The notes under the pieces: generated by a model | Seen by the model: the letters and a program-made list of their open reading frames with translations, nothing else | What the model was told of the DNA's origin: nothing | The model's database searches: none | Part shown: in pieces, positions 36,641 through 45,441 of the stretch | How the letters are laid out: each line of letters begins with the position of its first letter | Numbering within the stretch: the first letter of the stretch is position 1 | Virus record (IMG/VR): IMGVR_UViG_3300025450_000015 | Location: 89,701 to 153,700 of that record | Direction: 5' to 3' (one strand) | From: a virus | Length of the DNA stretch: 64,000 nucleotides | Position numbers and translations under genes: made by a program

Positions 36641-36669
36641 TTGCAAACATAAATAAAAGTGCGTATACT
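36641..36669 (+). promoter_or_regulatory. Sigma70-like promoter upstream of gp32
   Basis: TTGCAA and TATACT are separated by 17 nt, with a late element ATAAATA (36649-36655) in the spacer. The -10 lies in the left arm of the terminator hairpin at 36655-36687, so the transcript itself would not carry the full hairpin. It would serve gp32 and uvsX. Confidence 0.45.
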
Positions 36670-36687
36670 TATGTATATGCACTTTTT
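36655..36687 (+). terminator. Rho-independent terminator between head block and gp32
   Basis: A 14-bp stem (AAAAGTGC continuing GTATAC, one G-T pair) with loop TTAT is followed by TTTTT. It closes the transcript from the gp17/head region. The rest of the 154-bp gap up to gp32 (36688-36757) holds only the AGGAGA ribosome site. Confidence 0.88.
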
Positions 36688-36757
36688 GTTTTATCAGGGT
36701 TGGTAAAACAATAATAGGCACATAAAAAAGCAAACAGGCTAACAATAGGAGAATATT

Positions 36758-37744
36758 ATGGCAACTTTAGCTGAAATTAGAGCAAAATTAAAATCATCTG
36801 AACAAAAAGGTTCAGGAGAACGTACAGGCGGAGATAAATCAATTTATCCGTTTTGGAATCTCAAAGAAGGCGGCGAATCTACACTTAGATTCCTACCAGA
36901 CGGCAACACAGATAACACATTTTTCTGGGTTGAACGTGCAATGATCAAACTTCCCTTTGCAGGTATCAAAGGCGAATCTGAAAGCAAAAACATCACAGTA
37001 CAAGTACCATGCGTTGAAATGTATGGCGACACTTGCCCAATCCTTACAGAAGTACGTGGTTGGTTCAAAGACCCAGCATTAGAAGACATGGGTCGTAAAT
37101 ACTGGAAGAAACGCAGTTATATTTTCCAAGGTTTTGTTGTTGAAGACGGACTAGGTGAAAAAGCTGAAGATCAACCAGAAAATCCAATTCGCCGTTTCAT
37201 TATCGGTCCACAGATTTTCCAATCAATTCGTGCGGCACTTGTCGATCCAGAGTTGGAAGATTTGCCAACTGACTACGTGCATGGCTTAGACTATCGCATG
37301 AAGAAAACAAGCAAGGGCGGATACGCTGACTACTCAACTTCTAGTTGGGCACGTCGTGAGCGTCCACTAAGCGATGCTGAAACTGCGGCCAAAGATAAAT
37401 TTGGATTATTTAACTTGACAGACTTCTTGCCTAAGAAACCAGGCGAAGTTGAATTGAAAGTTATGAAGGAAATGTTTGAAGCATCAGTTGACGGCGAGCC
37501 ATATGATATGGATCGTTGGGGTCAATATTTCAAACCAGCCGGTATGAGCCAAAATACTGGTGATCCTAACAAGGCAACTCCTAAAGCATCGGCTCCAGTA
37601 GCAGATGACATCGATGATGAAGAAACACCAGCTCCAGTGGCTAAGGCAGCACCTGCTCCTAAAGCTGAAGCTAGCTCAGATGCCGGCGGCGATTCACGTG
37701 CCCAAGACATCTTGGCAATGATTCGCAATCGTCAAAAGCAATAA
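36758..37744 (+). CDS. 32: Single-stranded DNA-binding protein, gp32-like
   Basis: The product is 328 aa (T4 gp32 is 301 aa). The N-terminal region is basic, as required for cooperative binding. The OB-fold core has STLRFLPDGNTDNTFFWVER, then VPCVEMYGDTCPIL with C85 and C93 as likely zinc ligands, and FIIGPQIFQSI. The C-terminal 65 residues are an acidic, Ala/Pro-rich tail ending in DILAMIRNRQKQ; such tails recruit replication and recombination partners. A clear AGGAGA Shine-Dalgarno precedes the ATG. It coats single-stranded DNA for gp41/gp61 and UvsX/UvsY. Confidence 0.92.
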   Translation: MATLAEIRAKLKSSEQKGSGERTGGDKSIYPFWNLKEGGESTLRFLPDGNTDNTFFWVERAMIKLPFAGIKGESESKNITVQVPCVEMYGDTCPILTEVRGWFKDPALEDMGRKYWKKRSYIFQGFVVEDGLGEKAEDQPENPIRRFIIGPQIFQSIRAALVDPELEDLPTDYVHGLDYRMKKTSKGGYADYSTSSWARRERPLSDAETAAKDKFGLFNLTDFLPKKPGEVELKVMKEMFEASVDGEPYDMDRWGQYFKPAGMSQNTGDPNKATPKASAPVADDIDDEETPAPVAKAAPAPKAEASSDAGGDSRAQDILAMIRNRQKQ

Positions 37745-37810
37745 ACACTTGGCTTGGGCCTCTGCAACCTAGTTGTACGCCCTAGTTATCTTTTTTAGGA
37801 GAATTAACTT

Positions 37811-38866
37811 ATGGCTACAAAAGCCTTCGATCTATCGAAATTTAGAAAGACCTTGACCAAGAGTATCGATGGTCTTGGCGTTGGGTTTAACGACCCGACA
37901 GACTGGATTAGTACAGGCAATTATACGCTTAACTATCTAATTAGTGGCGATTTCCATCGAGGAGTTCCACTGGGTAAAGTTACTGTATTTGCTGGCGAGT
38001 CCGGTGCTGGTAAGAGTTTTATCTGTTCAGGTAATCTTATCCGTAATGCACAAAAAGATGGTATCTACGTTATTTTGATTGATAGCGAAAACGCACTTGA
38101 TGAAAAGTGGTTACACGATTTAGGTGTTGATACATCAGAAGAAAAACTTCTTAAACTCAACATGGCAATGATCGACGATGTTGCCAAAACTATCAATGAG
38201 TTTTGTAAAGAATACAAGGAAATGACTGACCGTCCGAAGGTCCTCTTTGTCATAGACAGCCTTGGTATGTTACTAACTCCAACTGACGTTAATCAGTTTG
38301 AAGCAGGTGATTTGAAAGGTGACATGGGTCGTAAACCTAAAGCATTGACAGCACTTGTTCGTAATTGTGTTAATATGTTTGGTAATTTAAATGTTGGTCT
38401 AGTTGCTACTAACCACACATACGCAAGCCAAGACATGTTTGATCCAGATGACAAAATTTCAGGCGGACAAGGCTTCGTATACGCAAGTTCTATCGTAGTT
38501 GCTATGAAGAAGTTGAAATTGAAAGAAGACGAAGACGGCAACAAGACATCAGAAGTAAATGGTATTCGTGCGGCATGTAAGATTATGAAGACACGTTATG
38601 CCAAACCTTTTGAAACTGTACAAATTAAGATTCCATATGAAACAGGTATGAATCCTTACAGCGGTATGGTTGATATGTTAGAAAAACAAGGTATACTTGT
38701 ACAACAAGGCAACAGATTAAAATATGTTGACCCAACCTCCGGTGAAGAATTCTTATTTTACCGAAAAGAATGGAAAGATGATAAATTAGATATGATAATG
38801 CAAAATTATCATTTAAAAGTTAAACCAACAACCATTCCTGAGGAGATAGAAGATAATGTTGACTGA
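37811..38866 (+). CDS. uvsX: RecA-like recombinase UvsX
   Basis: The product is 351 aa (T4 UvsX is 391 aa). Walker A is AGESGAGKS at 61-69, and VLFVIDSLGMLL forms the Walker B strand. NVGLVATNHTYASQDMFDPD matches the L2 DNA-binding loop region, and ISGGQGFVYASS is a conserved UvsX segment. It forms ATP-dependent filaments on single-stranded DNA for strand invasion and recombination-dependent replication. An AGGAGAA Shine-Dalgarno precedes the start; the stop overlaps the next gene by 11 nt. Confidence 0.95.
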   Translation: MATKAFDLSKFRKTLTKSIDGLGVGFNDPTDWISTGNYTLNYLISGDFHRGVPLGKVTVFAGESGAGKSFICSGNLIRNAQKDGIYVILIDSENALDEKWLHDLGVDTSEEKLLKLNMAMIDDVAKTINEFCKEYKEMTDRPKVLFVIDSLGMLLTPTDVNQFEAGDLKGDMGRKPKALTALVRNCVNMFGNLNVGLVATNHTYASQDMFDPDDKISGGQGFVYASSIVVAMKKLKLKEDEDGNKTSEVNGIRAACKIMKTRYAKPFETVQIKIPYETGMNPYSGMVDMLEKQGILVQQGNRLKYVDPTSGEEFLFYRKEWKDDKLDMIMQNYHLKVKPTTIPEEIEDNVD

Positions 38867-39095
38867 AACACAAATTAGCGATATCTGGGTATTCTTTACT
38901 GAGTACATTGATAAAAAACAACTAGAAGCGGCGGCAGAACGATATGTCGATCTACTAGCAGATTTTGGTGTTCCTGACAGAGTCATGCAGGCGGTTACTG
39001 GCGTCGACACCATATTAGATAATGCAATAGAATATTATCTTGATGAGGTTGACGAAGAAAAAGACAATGACGATTACGACGAATTGGAGTTTTAA
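38856..39095 (+). CDS. Small acidic protein between uvsX and uvsY
   Basis: The product is 79 aa. It is strongly acidic with an amphipathic helix set (ISDIWVFFTEYIDKKQLEAA, ERYVDLLADFG) and a C-terminal Asp/Glu run. It overlaps the end of uvsX by 11 nt and its stop touches the start of uvsY, implying coordinated translation. Homologues sit at the same place in other aquatic T4-like phages as I recall. Function unknown; a recombination accessory is a reasonable guess from context. Confidence 0.7.
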   Translation: MLTETQISDIWVFFTEYIDKKQLEAAAERYVDLLADFGVPDRVMQAVTGVDTILDNAIEYYLDEVDEEKDNDDYDELEF

Positions 39096-39550
39096 TGGGA
39101 TGGTATTCTAAGGTTTCAAAAGATATTAGTAACATACCAGATGCGGCTGAATTCTTTGAAAGCGAATTAGTTGAAGCTAAGAAAGAATGTAAGATTAGTG
39201 GAAATGTTGAACGTGCCGCGGCTGCAATGCCCGGCATCGTTGAACAACGATTCATGCAATTACAGGAAATCGAAGCAATACTAGAGTATCTTAACATTGA
39301 ACTACGTCGTCTAAAGAGCCAACACTTTCGTAAATACTTAGAGAATTATCAACGTGCTCTTAGTAGCAGAGATTGTGAAAAATTCGTCGAAGGTGAAGCA
39401 GACGTAGTCGACTTTGAAAAAATTATCAATGAATTTGCCCTGTTAAGAAATAAGTGGTTAGGTATTACTAAAGCACTTGATCAAAAACAGTGGCAAATTA
39501 CAAATATTGTAAAATTACGTGTTGCTGGTATGGAAGATGCAAGCATATAA
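39095..39550 (+). CDS. uvsY: Recombination mediator UvsY
   Basis: The product is 151 aa (T4 UvsY is 137 aa). It is all-helical with the pattern of this family: ISNIPDAAEFFESELVEAKK near the N-terminus, PGIVEQRFMQLQEIEAILEY, then LNIELRRLKSQHFRKYLENY. UvsY helps load UvsX onto gp32-coated single-stranded DNA. Position directly after uvsX and the 79-aa gene supports the call. The start overlaps the preceding stop (TAATG). A strong terminator follows. Confidence 0.88.
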   Translation: MGWYSKVSKDISNIPDAAEFFESELVEAKKECKISGNVERAAAAMPGIVEQRFMQLQEIEAILEYLNIELRRLKSQHFRKYLENYQRALSSRDCEKFVEGEADVVDFEKIINEFALLRNKWLGITKALDQKQWQITNIVKLRVAGMEDASI

Positions 39551-39573
39551 CTAATTTGTCCAAAATTATGACC

Positions 39574-39606
39574 ATAGGCCTTAAATAATATGAGGCCTAT
39601 TTTTTT
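39574..39606 (+). terminator. Rho-independent terminator after uvsY
   Basis: The stem ATAGGCCT / AGGCCTAT with an 11-nt loop is followed by TTTTTT. It separates gp32-uvsX-uvsY from the next early transcript. Confidence 0.88.
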
Positions 39607-39614
39607 CTAACCGG

Positions 39615-39643
39615 TTGACCTTTGAAAAAAGTAAGTGTATACT
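39615..39643 (+). promoter_or_regulatory. Sigma70-type early promoter, TTGACC-N17-TATACT
   Basis: It is identical in both hexamers and spacing to the promoter at 21522. The -10 ends 7 nt before the ATG at 39651, so the predicted start site falls at the start codon. Confidence 0.78.
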
Positions 39644-39650
39644 AACACAT

Positions 39651-40844
39651 ATGAACGTAGATACATTATTAAAAAATATTCTTGACGAACCAGACAATTA
39701 TTCTCAGGCAAATTTGCCTAAAAAAGAGTATAATACTCTGCTGAGTTTATTTTCGTCAATTTCTTCGCATAACTACATCACTGAGAATCAAGGTCGGCTA
39801 ATTCTTAAAATTCTCCAAGAAAATTCCAAAAAAATATCGAAATTTTCCGAGGCAATTTTTGAAGCCAATCGCGATCCTCAGTGGTCGAAGACGTTCAGAG
39901 TGGTTGAACAGGTAAGAAAAATGTATGTGACCACGGACCATGAAGAAAAAATGCTATTGGCCATAGATTTTACATTTTCTTCACAAATTCGTAAAATTTT
40001 AGTAGACAACGCTAAAAATATTGAAAACTTTTTGACCAAGGATGATGGTAAAAAATATGTCGCAGACCTAACAGAACGTAATATTGTATTTTTACTTGAA
40101 CTTCTAAAACCATTCAAATTTGATGTTGACCAACTGATACAAAATCATTATGAAACCATAAAATCTTGGTCCGAAGACGAAATTCGTGACCAATTTTTAA
40201 TCGGTAATATTAGTAATACCAACTTCCAAAAACACATTACTAACGACTTAGGGGTCGAGACCGCCATTGATCAAAACATAATTATTGACCGAAGTATGCG
40301 GTACCAATATCGACCAGAAATTGCCAGAAAAATCGGTGAAAATTTGACCGAAAGTATTGCTCATCGAGAAAAATCAAGAGTATGGGTCAACAAACATGAA
40401 CACAGTTTATCCGAAATTATTGAAAGTTTGATAAAATTAAGAAGACTACCGTTGCTGGTTGTATTCGATACAATGGTCAATAACAAGTACCTAGAAAATC
40501 TCGAAATTTTGTCAGATGCCCTGGAAAAAAATGGAATTTTTGACCACACTGGAATTTATTTTAGATTGGCTAATGATGAATTGGGTAAGAAATTTAATGA
40601 ATTTATTTCAGAAAAACAGTATAATTATAACTTAACAAATGACACAATCGTGGCCGGTGTAATGAGTGGAAAATTACCGAAATTTTTCCTAAAAAATGCG
40701 TGGCGGCCAATGAGTGTAATAACCTTAGATACAAAAATGGGGCTACGTCACGGTAAAACTTCAGTGTATGCCAACTGCTGTGATTGCATAATTGAGTGGG
40801 CAGATGAGCCTACAATGTTCGAAGGCAAGGTGATTGGACGATGA
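39651..40844 (+). CDS. Conserved unknown protein between uvsY and uvsW
   Basis: The product is 397 aa from ATG 39651. A TTG-initiated extension to 39615 is rejected because it would cover the promoter. The sequence is Lys/Asn/Ile-rich and helical, with EIIESLIKLRRLPLLVVFDTMVNN and a conserved-looking C-terminus (GKTSVYANCCDCIIEWADEP) carrying a Cys pair. No catalytic motif is recognised. It has a near-ideal sigma70 promoter, TTGACC-N17-TATACT, ending 7 nt before the ATG, and no Shine-Dalgarno, so its early mRNA may be leaderless. The last 4 nt overlap uvsW (ATGAGTG), tying it to recombination genes. Confidence 0.7.
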   Translation: MNVDTLLKNILDEPDNYSQANLPKKEYNTLLSLFSSISSHNYITENQGRLILKILQENSKKISKFSEAIFEANRDPQWSKTFRVVEQVRKMYVTTDHEEKMLLAIDFTFSSQIRKILVDNAKNIENFLTKDDGKKYVADLTERNIVFLLELLKPFKFDVDQLIQNHYETIKSWSEDEIRDQFLIGNISNTNFQKHITNDLGVETAIDQNIIIDRSMRYQYRPEIARKIGENLTESIAHREKSRVWVNKHEHSLSEIIESLIKLRRLPLLVVFDTMVNNKYLENLEILSDALEKNGIFDHTGIYFRLANDELGKKFNEFISEKQYNYNLTNDTIVAGVMSGKLPKFFLKNAWRPMSVITLDTKMGLRHGKTSVYANCCDCIIEWADEPTMFEGKVIGR

Positions 40845-42310
40845 GTGTAAAATTAGTAATTCGTGACGAAGTCAACATAAAACTTGAAAATTTGCCTTTA
40901 GAAATTCGCAAGAAATTAGTCGCAACATTCAAGTATGAGGATCCTACGGCACGTTATAGACCAGCTTATAAACTAGGTCGGTGGGATGGAAAAGTCAGTC
41001 TATTTGGTCTTGGTGGTAACGGTTATTTGAGCCAGTTAGAAAAGATACTTGAAATACTTTACAATCAAAATATTGAAGTAGAGGAAATAGACGATCTCAG
41101 AAAAACTAGTAAAATTCAGTTCGAACCGGTGACTACAAACTATTGGGCAGACCAGGGAAAAGTGTGGCCAGAAGGTCATAGATTTGCTGGAGAACCTATT
41201 GTACTGCGTGAAGATCAGGTTGAAGTTGTTAACCGTTTTTTCACCAATACACAAGCACTACAAGAAGTTGCAACAGGTGCTGGCAAAACTATTATGACAG
41301 CAACGTTGGCGCATTGTGCTGAAAAATATGGACGTTCAATAGTCATAGTTCCTAATAAAGATCTAGTCACACAAACAGAAGAAGACTTTGTAAACGTTGG
41401 GTTAGATGTTGGAGTTTACTATGGTGATCGTAAAGATATAGGTAAAACTCACACTATATGTACCTGGCAAAGTCTTAATATTTTAGATAAGAAAAGTAAA
41501 AACTGGGATGCTGATCTTGCACTAACATTGGCAGAATTTCTCGATGGTGTCCAGACTGTCATAGTTGACGAAGTACACATGGCCAAGGCAGAAGTGTTGA
41601 AGAATTTACTCACACAGAATCTATGTAATGCACCTATACGTTGGGGACTAACTGGTACAGTACCTAAAGATGCGTTTGAAAGAGAACCCATTTTTGCCAG
41701 CATTGGCCCAGTGGTCGGAGGCATCAAAGCACACGAATTACAAGAGATGGGAATTCTTAGCAATTTACATGTAAATGTGTTACAACTAATAGACTTACCA
41801 GAGTTTAAATCATATCAAGAAGAATTAAAGTATCTTGTCACTAACAAAGATAGGATGCAATATTTTAGTAAACTTGTTCAAGGCATCGCAGATTCAGGCA
41901 ATACATTAATCTTAGTCAATAGGATTGATACAGGCAAATTATTAACAGAAATGATAGAAGGCGCTGTGTTTATTTCAGGCGAAGTTAAGGGAAAAGATCG
42001 TAAAGAGGAGTACAAAGGACATGCAACAAATGACAATAAGATTACTGTGGCGACTTATGGTGTGGCCGCTGTGGGTATTAATATTCCTCGTATCTTTAAT
42101 TTGGTTTTGTTGGAATCCGGAAAGAGCTTTACTCGCGTTATCCAATCTATTGGACGTGGTATTAGGAAAGCAGAAGACAAAGACTTTGTACAGATCTGGG
42201 ATGTAACTTCAACCTGCAAATTTGCCAAGCGTCACCTCACAACGAGGAAAAAATTTTACAAGGACGCCAAATATCCATTTACTTTAGAAAAAGTGGACTG
42301 GCAAAAATAA
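40841..42310 (+). CDS. uvsW: RNA-DNA/DNA helicase UvsW
   Basis: The product is 489 aa (T4 UvsW is 503 aa). A substrate-recognition N-terminal domain (PAYKLGRWDGKVSLFGLGGN) precedes a superfamily 2 helicase: motif I VATGAGKT at 143-150, motif II VDEVHMA, motif III LTGTVP, motif VI QSIGRGIRK. UvsW unwinds R-loops and branched DNA, switching replication from origin- to recombination-driven initiation. It overlaps the preceding gene by 4 nt. Confidence 0.95.
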   Translation: MSVKLVIRDEVNIKLENLPLEIRKKLVATFKYEDPTARYRPAYKLGRWDGKVSLFGLGGNGYLSQLEKILEILYNQNIEVEEIDDLRKTSKIQFEPVTTNYWADQGKVWPEGHRFAGEPIVLREDQVEVVNRFFTNTQALQEVATGAGKTIMTATLAHCAEKYGRSIVIVPNKDLVTQTEEDFVNVGLDVGVYYGDRKDIGKTHTICTWQSLNILDKKSKNWDADLALTLAEFLDGVQTVIVDEVHMAKAEVLKNLLTQNLCNAPIRWGLTGTVPKDAFEREPIFASIGPVVGGIKAHELQEMGILSNLHVNVLQLIDLPEFKSYQEELKYLVTNKDRMQYFSKLVQGIADSGNTLILVNRIDTGKLLTEMIEGAVFISGEVKGKDRKEEYKGHATNDNKITVATYGVAAVGINIPRIFNLVLLESGKSFTRVIQSIGRGIRKAEDKDFVQIWDVTSTCKFAKRHLTTRKKFYKDAKYPFTLEKVDWQK

Positions 42311-42316
42311 GGAATT

Positions 42317-42823
42317 ATGCAGATACTGACATTAGATAATACAACGTTCTTATTGAACAACTTACCAGAAGAAGTGGATGAGAATACACGGTTTGCGGTC
42401 CTAGACAATAGTAATCCAGCTGAACCAGATTTTTTCTTTATGCCATTAATCTTCTTGGAAAGTTTCAACGCACCAGCAATGGTATTAAGGATCGGTGACA
42501 GCGAAATTGCAATGCCGTTGGATTGGTCAATAGCAGTAGGAGATAGTCAAAGCGGATGCGACATTGAAATTTTACCGTTAACAAGTTTAAATGACAGAGG
42601 GTTTGAAGCCTTATGTTTTAACCCATTAAGCTCGTTTAGGGTAGAGTTTAAAAAAATAGAAATAGTAAATTTTTACAATGATGTAAAATGGTACTTTCCT
42701 AAAATGAAAAACAGTCAGTTATTAGCAACACCAATTTCACAAGGTGCTAAACCTGATTGCGTATATTTTGTCAAGGAGATATCGAGACAAAATGAAATTA
42801 TTCAGTTGGATAAATTATTATGA
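42317..42823 (+). CDS. Conserved unknown T4-like protein
   Basis: The product is 168 aa with a good Shine-Dalgarno (AAGGA) just after uvsW. It begins MQILTLDNTTFLLNNLPEEV and contains FAVLDNSNPAEPDFFFMPLI, MPLDWSIAVGD and VKWYFPKMKNSQLLA. These strings are familiar from proteins in aquatic T4-like phages, but I know of no assigned function. It is beta-rich without signal or membrane segments. Its stop overlaps the next start by 4 nt (ATTATGAC). Confidence 0.6.
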   Translation: MQILTLDNTTFLLNNLPEEVDENTRFAVLDNSNPAEPDFFFMPLIFLESFNAPAMVLRIGDSEIAMPLDWSIAVGDSQSGCDIEILPLTSLNDRGFEALCFNPLSSFRVEFKKIEIVNFYNDVKWYFPKMKNSQLLATPISQGAKPDCVYFVKEISRQNEIIQLDKLL

Positions 42824-43458
42824 CATTACAAGTAGCATATTTTCAACCAATTATTATGGCTATCGACACAGTTCCTCCTGTGGAGTTTAGCAGAATTTAT
42901 AGCCTGGCAGAAACACTACATGCCCATCCAGAACTAAACGATTCTGGGGAAGATATTCTTAGTATCAGAGGTGGACAACAGGTACATGTATATCCCAATG
43001 AACTAGGGTTAGACGTTAGTTGGTTAATTACATGGATTGAAAAAATTTGTCAAGGATACATGGATTTAGTCACAGCACAATCCGGACATCAGGATCTAAA
43101 ACTTTGTAAACCTGTAGTTGGAAGCATTTGGACCATTAGACAAGAGTCAGGTGATTACCAGGAAATTCATGTACACCCTAACGCACACATTAGTGGAAAT
43201 ATCTATATCAGTGCTCCTGAATTAGACGAGTTAACTAAAAAGCCCAGCGATAGTCAGTTGATTTTTCAGTTGCCTATGAACCGAGACATATCTAAATTTG
43301 TTATGCAAGACACTTGGAAATATACGCCAAACCCTGGTAGTGTAATTGTTTTCCCAAGCTATCTTCCGCATACGGTTTATCCTTGGAAAGGAGCCGGGCA
43401 TAGAACAGTTATGGCGTTTGATGCTAAATTATACCCCATCGACGAGGAAGTAAAATGA
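42820..43458 (+). CDS. 2OG-Fe(II) oxygenase-like protein
   Basis: The product is 212 aa of the double-stranded beta-helix family common in marine phages. Metal and substrate residues are visible: HVHPNAHISGNIYI with H117 and H119, distal H184 in FPSYLPHTVYP, and R195 for 2-oxoglutarate. The first position of the usual HxD motif appears as HxH, followed by an N, so the exact iron ligands need modelling. The enzyme would oxidise a protein, nucleic acid or small molecule using O2 and 2-oxoglutarate; target unknown. It overlaps both neighbours by 4 nt in a compact replication-block operon. Confidence 0.8.
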   Translation: MTLQVAYFQPIIMAIDTVPPVEFSRIYSLAETLHAHPELNDSGEDILSIRGGQQVHVYPNELGLDVSWLITWIEKICQGYMDLVTAQSGHQDLKLCKPVVGSIWTIRQESGDYQEIHVHPNAHISGNIYISAPELDELTKKPSDSQLIFQLPMNRDISKFVMQDTWKYTPNPGSVIVFPSYLPHTVYPWKGAGHRTVMAFDAKLYPIDEEVK

Positions 43459-44042
43459 ATTTAATCCCAGTTGGAATACAAATATATCAAAGTTCAATCT
43501 CCGATGATTTTTATAAATTTTTATTAGACGAATATGAAAACCATCTGGGAGATTACCAGCCACTAGAACAAAACGAAAATTTCTGGAATGGCGGTGCAGA
43601 TTTTAAATTTTTAAAAGAAGAGCATAGAGATTACTATAATAAACAGATTGGTCGTCATGTTAATCAGTATGTTGGTAACAATGATTTAAAATTATCAAAT
43701 CAGTGGATCAATGTACAAGCACACGATGGGTTCTTGCCTATGCATGATCATTATGGTATATTGTCTTATGTGATTTATCTAAAAGTTCCTAAATTTAGAG
43801 CCAATTATTTTTATAAAAAGAAACAAGATATCGGTTATGTTGAGGGTGCTATTCAATTTAATTTTGGATACAAAAATAGTTTATTTCCACCACAGGCTCT
43901 CATTCATCCTGAGGAAAAAATGATATTAATTTTTCCGGCAGAGATTCAGCATTATGTTTATCCGTTTAGAGATAGGGAATCAAAGAGAGTATCTATTTCA
44001 GGTAATTTTGTCAAAATTAAGGATATCGAAGTCGATGGGTAA
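43455..44042 (+). CDS. Second 2OG-Fe(II) oxygenase-like protein
   Basis: The product is 195 aa. The pattern FLPMHDHYGILSYVIYL (H97, D98, H99) plus FPAEIQHYVYPF (H166) and R178 in SKRVSISGN is the same jelly-roll layout as its upstream neighbour, although overall identity looks low. It starts within the last 4 nt of that gene (AAAATGAAT). Two consecutive dioxygenase-like genes suggest successive oxidations or different substrates. No host-like N-terminal targeting is present. Confidence 0.75.
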   Translation: MNLIPVGIQIYQSSISDDFYKFLLDEYENHLGDYQPLEQNENFWNGGADFKFLKEEHRDYYNKQIGRHVNQYVGNNDLKLSNQWINVQAHDGFLPMHDHYGILSYVIYLKVPKFRANYFYKKKQDIGYVEGAIQFNFGYKNSLFPPQALIHPEEKMILIFPAEIQHYVYPFRDRESKRVSISGNFVKIKDIEVDG

Positions 44043-44283
44043 CCTTAAACCTGGAGCTACTTATATCTATGAACGAGCAGATGGAGTGACCTATGCTCGA
44101 GAAGTAGGAGCCGATCCCGATACAAGAACACCAATAGGGTGGGATTATGATCCAGTGAATGGTCACCGCATAAACGACTTTTGGCGGGGTGTAATTGAAG
44201 AGGCACAAACCAATCCTGCTTTACAAAAGGCCTTGGATCGTGTTATAATGTTATATAAACTAAGTAAAGAACGTTATGAGTGA
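44035..44283 (+). CDS. Conserved small T4-like protein
   Basis: The product is 82 aa from the ATG at 44035, which overlaps the end of the upstream oxygenase gene (ATGGGTAA). A longer in-frame start at 43954 would lie deep inside that gene and is not favoured. The sequence has YIYERADGVTYAREVGADPD, TRTPIGWDYD and a helical C-terminus (NPALQKALDRVIMLYKLSKE). The same pattern occurs near clamp-loader genes in other aquatic T4-like phages as I recall. Function unknown. The stop overlaps the gp62-like start by 8 nt. Confidence 0.7.
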   Translation: MGNLKPGATYIYERADGVTYAREVGADPDTRTPIGWDYDPVNGHRINDFWRGVIEEAQTNPALQKALDRVIMLYKLSKERYE

Positions 44284-44752
44284 TAAAATTGAACTTAAAG
44301 AAAAAATAGCGTTTGTTGATTTGAACGCAAAATCTGTTTGGGATGAAATGACTCCTGAACAACAAAAAAGTCTTAAAAGCGAATTGTACATTCTTAATCG
44401 TTATATCAGTAACGTAAAAAGTAACAAACGTGAAATACAAGAACATTTTGTATTAACAGTTAACGAGTATTTTAACAAGCATTGGAATACTTTACAAAAA
44501 CATCCTAAGCTACTTTGGCAATTATTGTGCATGTGTAGCTATGATGGATCTACACAATTTTATCATGAATGGATTGGTTTTAAGAAGAAAACTGGTAGTA
44601 ATAAAAAGACAAAATTCTTAGAAGAATTGATGCCTAATGCCAAACGTGATGAAATTGAAATGTTGGCAGAAATGTCAACAGATAAAGAAATAAAAGATCT
44701 TGCACGCCTGCATGGCATGGACGAAGCCACCATTGCTAAAAAATTAAAATGA
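44276..44752 (+). CDS. 62: Clamp-loader small subunit, gp62-like
   Basis: The product is 158 aa (T4 gp62 is 187 aa). After a short N-terminal segment it has LYILNRYISNVKSNKREIQE, matching the FIVNRALS pattern of gp62, then VNEYFNKHWNTLQKHPKLLW, and ends with KEIKDLARLHGMDEATIAKK, like the terminal helix of the family. gp62 works with gp44 to load the gp45 sliding clamp. The partner genes are outside this window. A TGTTATAAT extended -10 lies 26 nt upstream inside the preceding gene, so an internal promoter is possible. Confidence 0.75.
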   Translation: MSDKIELKEKIAFVDLNAKSVWDEMTPEQQKSLKSELYILNRYISNVKSNKREIQEHFVLTVNEYFNKHWNTLQKHPKLLWQLLCMCSYDGSTQFYHEWIGFKKKTGSNKKTKFLEELMPNAKRDEIEMLAEMSTDKEIKDLARLHGMDEATIAKKLK

Positions 44753-45441
44753 TGGCACTAGCACCGCAACCATATATCTGTCAATATTGTAATAAAGGGT
44801 TTATGCAAGAAAAAACCCTGTTTGTACATGTGTGCGAACAAAAACGAAGAGCACTTGCACGTACAGAAAGACACGTAGTATTAGCTTATGATACCTTTAA
44901 TAGATTTTATCAAACAACACAAAACAACAAAGGTAATAAGACCTATGACGAATTTGCAAAAAGTCCTTATTATAATGCTTTTGTTAAGTTTGGGTCTTTC
45001 GTCAGTAATGTTAACCCTTTATATCCTCATAAATTTATTGATTATGTGGTTACATCTGGGGTAAAACTAGATCATTGGTGTCGTGAAGAATTATATGAAC
45101 AATATGTTTTTGATTTAATTAAACGTGAATCAGTGGAGACGGCACTTGAACGCAGTATCATTCATATGCAGGAATGGAGTGATGCAAATAATGCGCCATG
45201 GAATCATTATTTCTTATATGTTAGCCTAAGTCGTGCTTGTTATGATATCAAAGACGGAAAAATTAGTCCTTGGCTGGTCTTGAATAGTGCCAGCGGCAAA
45301 GCCATGCTACAAAAATTTAGCGACGAACAACTAGCACATATACAAAATATTATCGACCCACCGTTCTGGGTAAGTAAATTTAAAAAATTACCAGCAGATG
45401 TAGAATTAGTAAAACAAGTAGTCAAAGAGAGTGGAATTTAA
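44749..45441 (+). CDS. Zinc-finger protein, conserved in aquatic T4-like phages
   Basis: The product is 230 aa (ATGATGG; the second ATG is also possible). An N-terminal zinc finger reads YICQYCNKGFMQEKTLFVHVC, with CX2C then His and Cys ligands. The rest is helical and well-folded in appearance: FAKSPYYNAFVKFGSFVSNV, YVVTSGVKLDHWCREELYE and DIKDGKISPWLVLNSASGK. It overlaps gp62 by 4 nt and abuts the Pol III alpha-like gene by one base, suggesting a replication or regulatory role. No function is known to me. Confidence 0.7.
   Translation: MMALAPQPYICQYCNKGFMQEKTLFVHVCEQKRRALARTERHVVLAYDTFNRFYQTTQNNKGNKTYDEFAKSPYYNAFVKFGSFVSNVNPLYPHKFIDYVVTSGVKLDHWCREELYEQYVFDLIKRESVETALERSIIHMQEWSDANNAPWNHYFLYVSLSRACYDIKDGKISPWLVLNSASGKAMLQKFSDEQLAHIQNIIDPPFWVSKFKKLPADVELVKQVVKESGI

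Noticed and set aside
44221-44249. TTACAA-N17-TATAAT inside the 82-aa gene as a promoter for gp62.
   Set aside because: The -35 match is poor and it lies in coding sequence; only mentioned under gp62.
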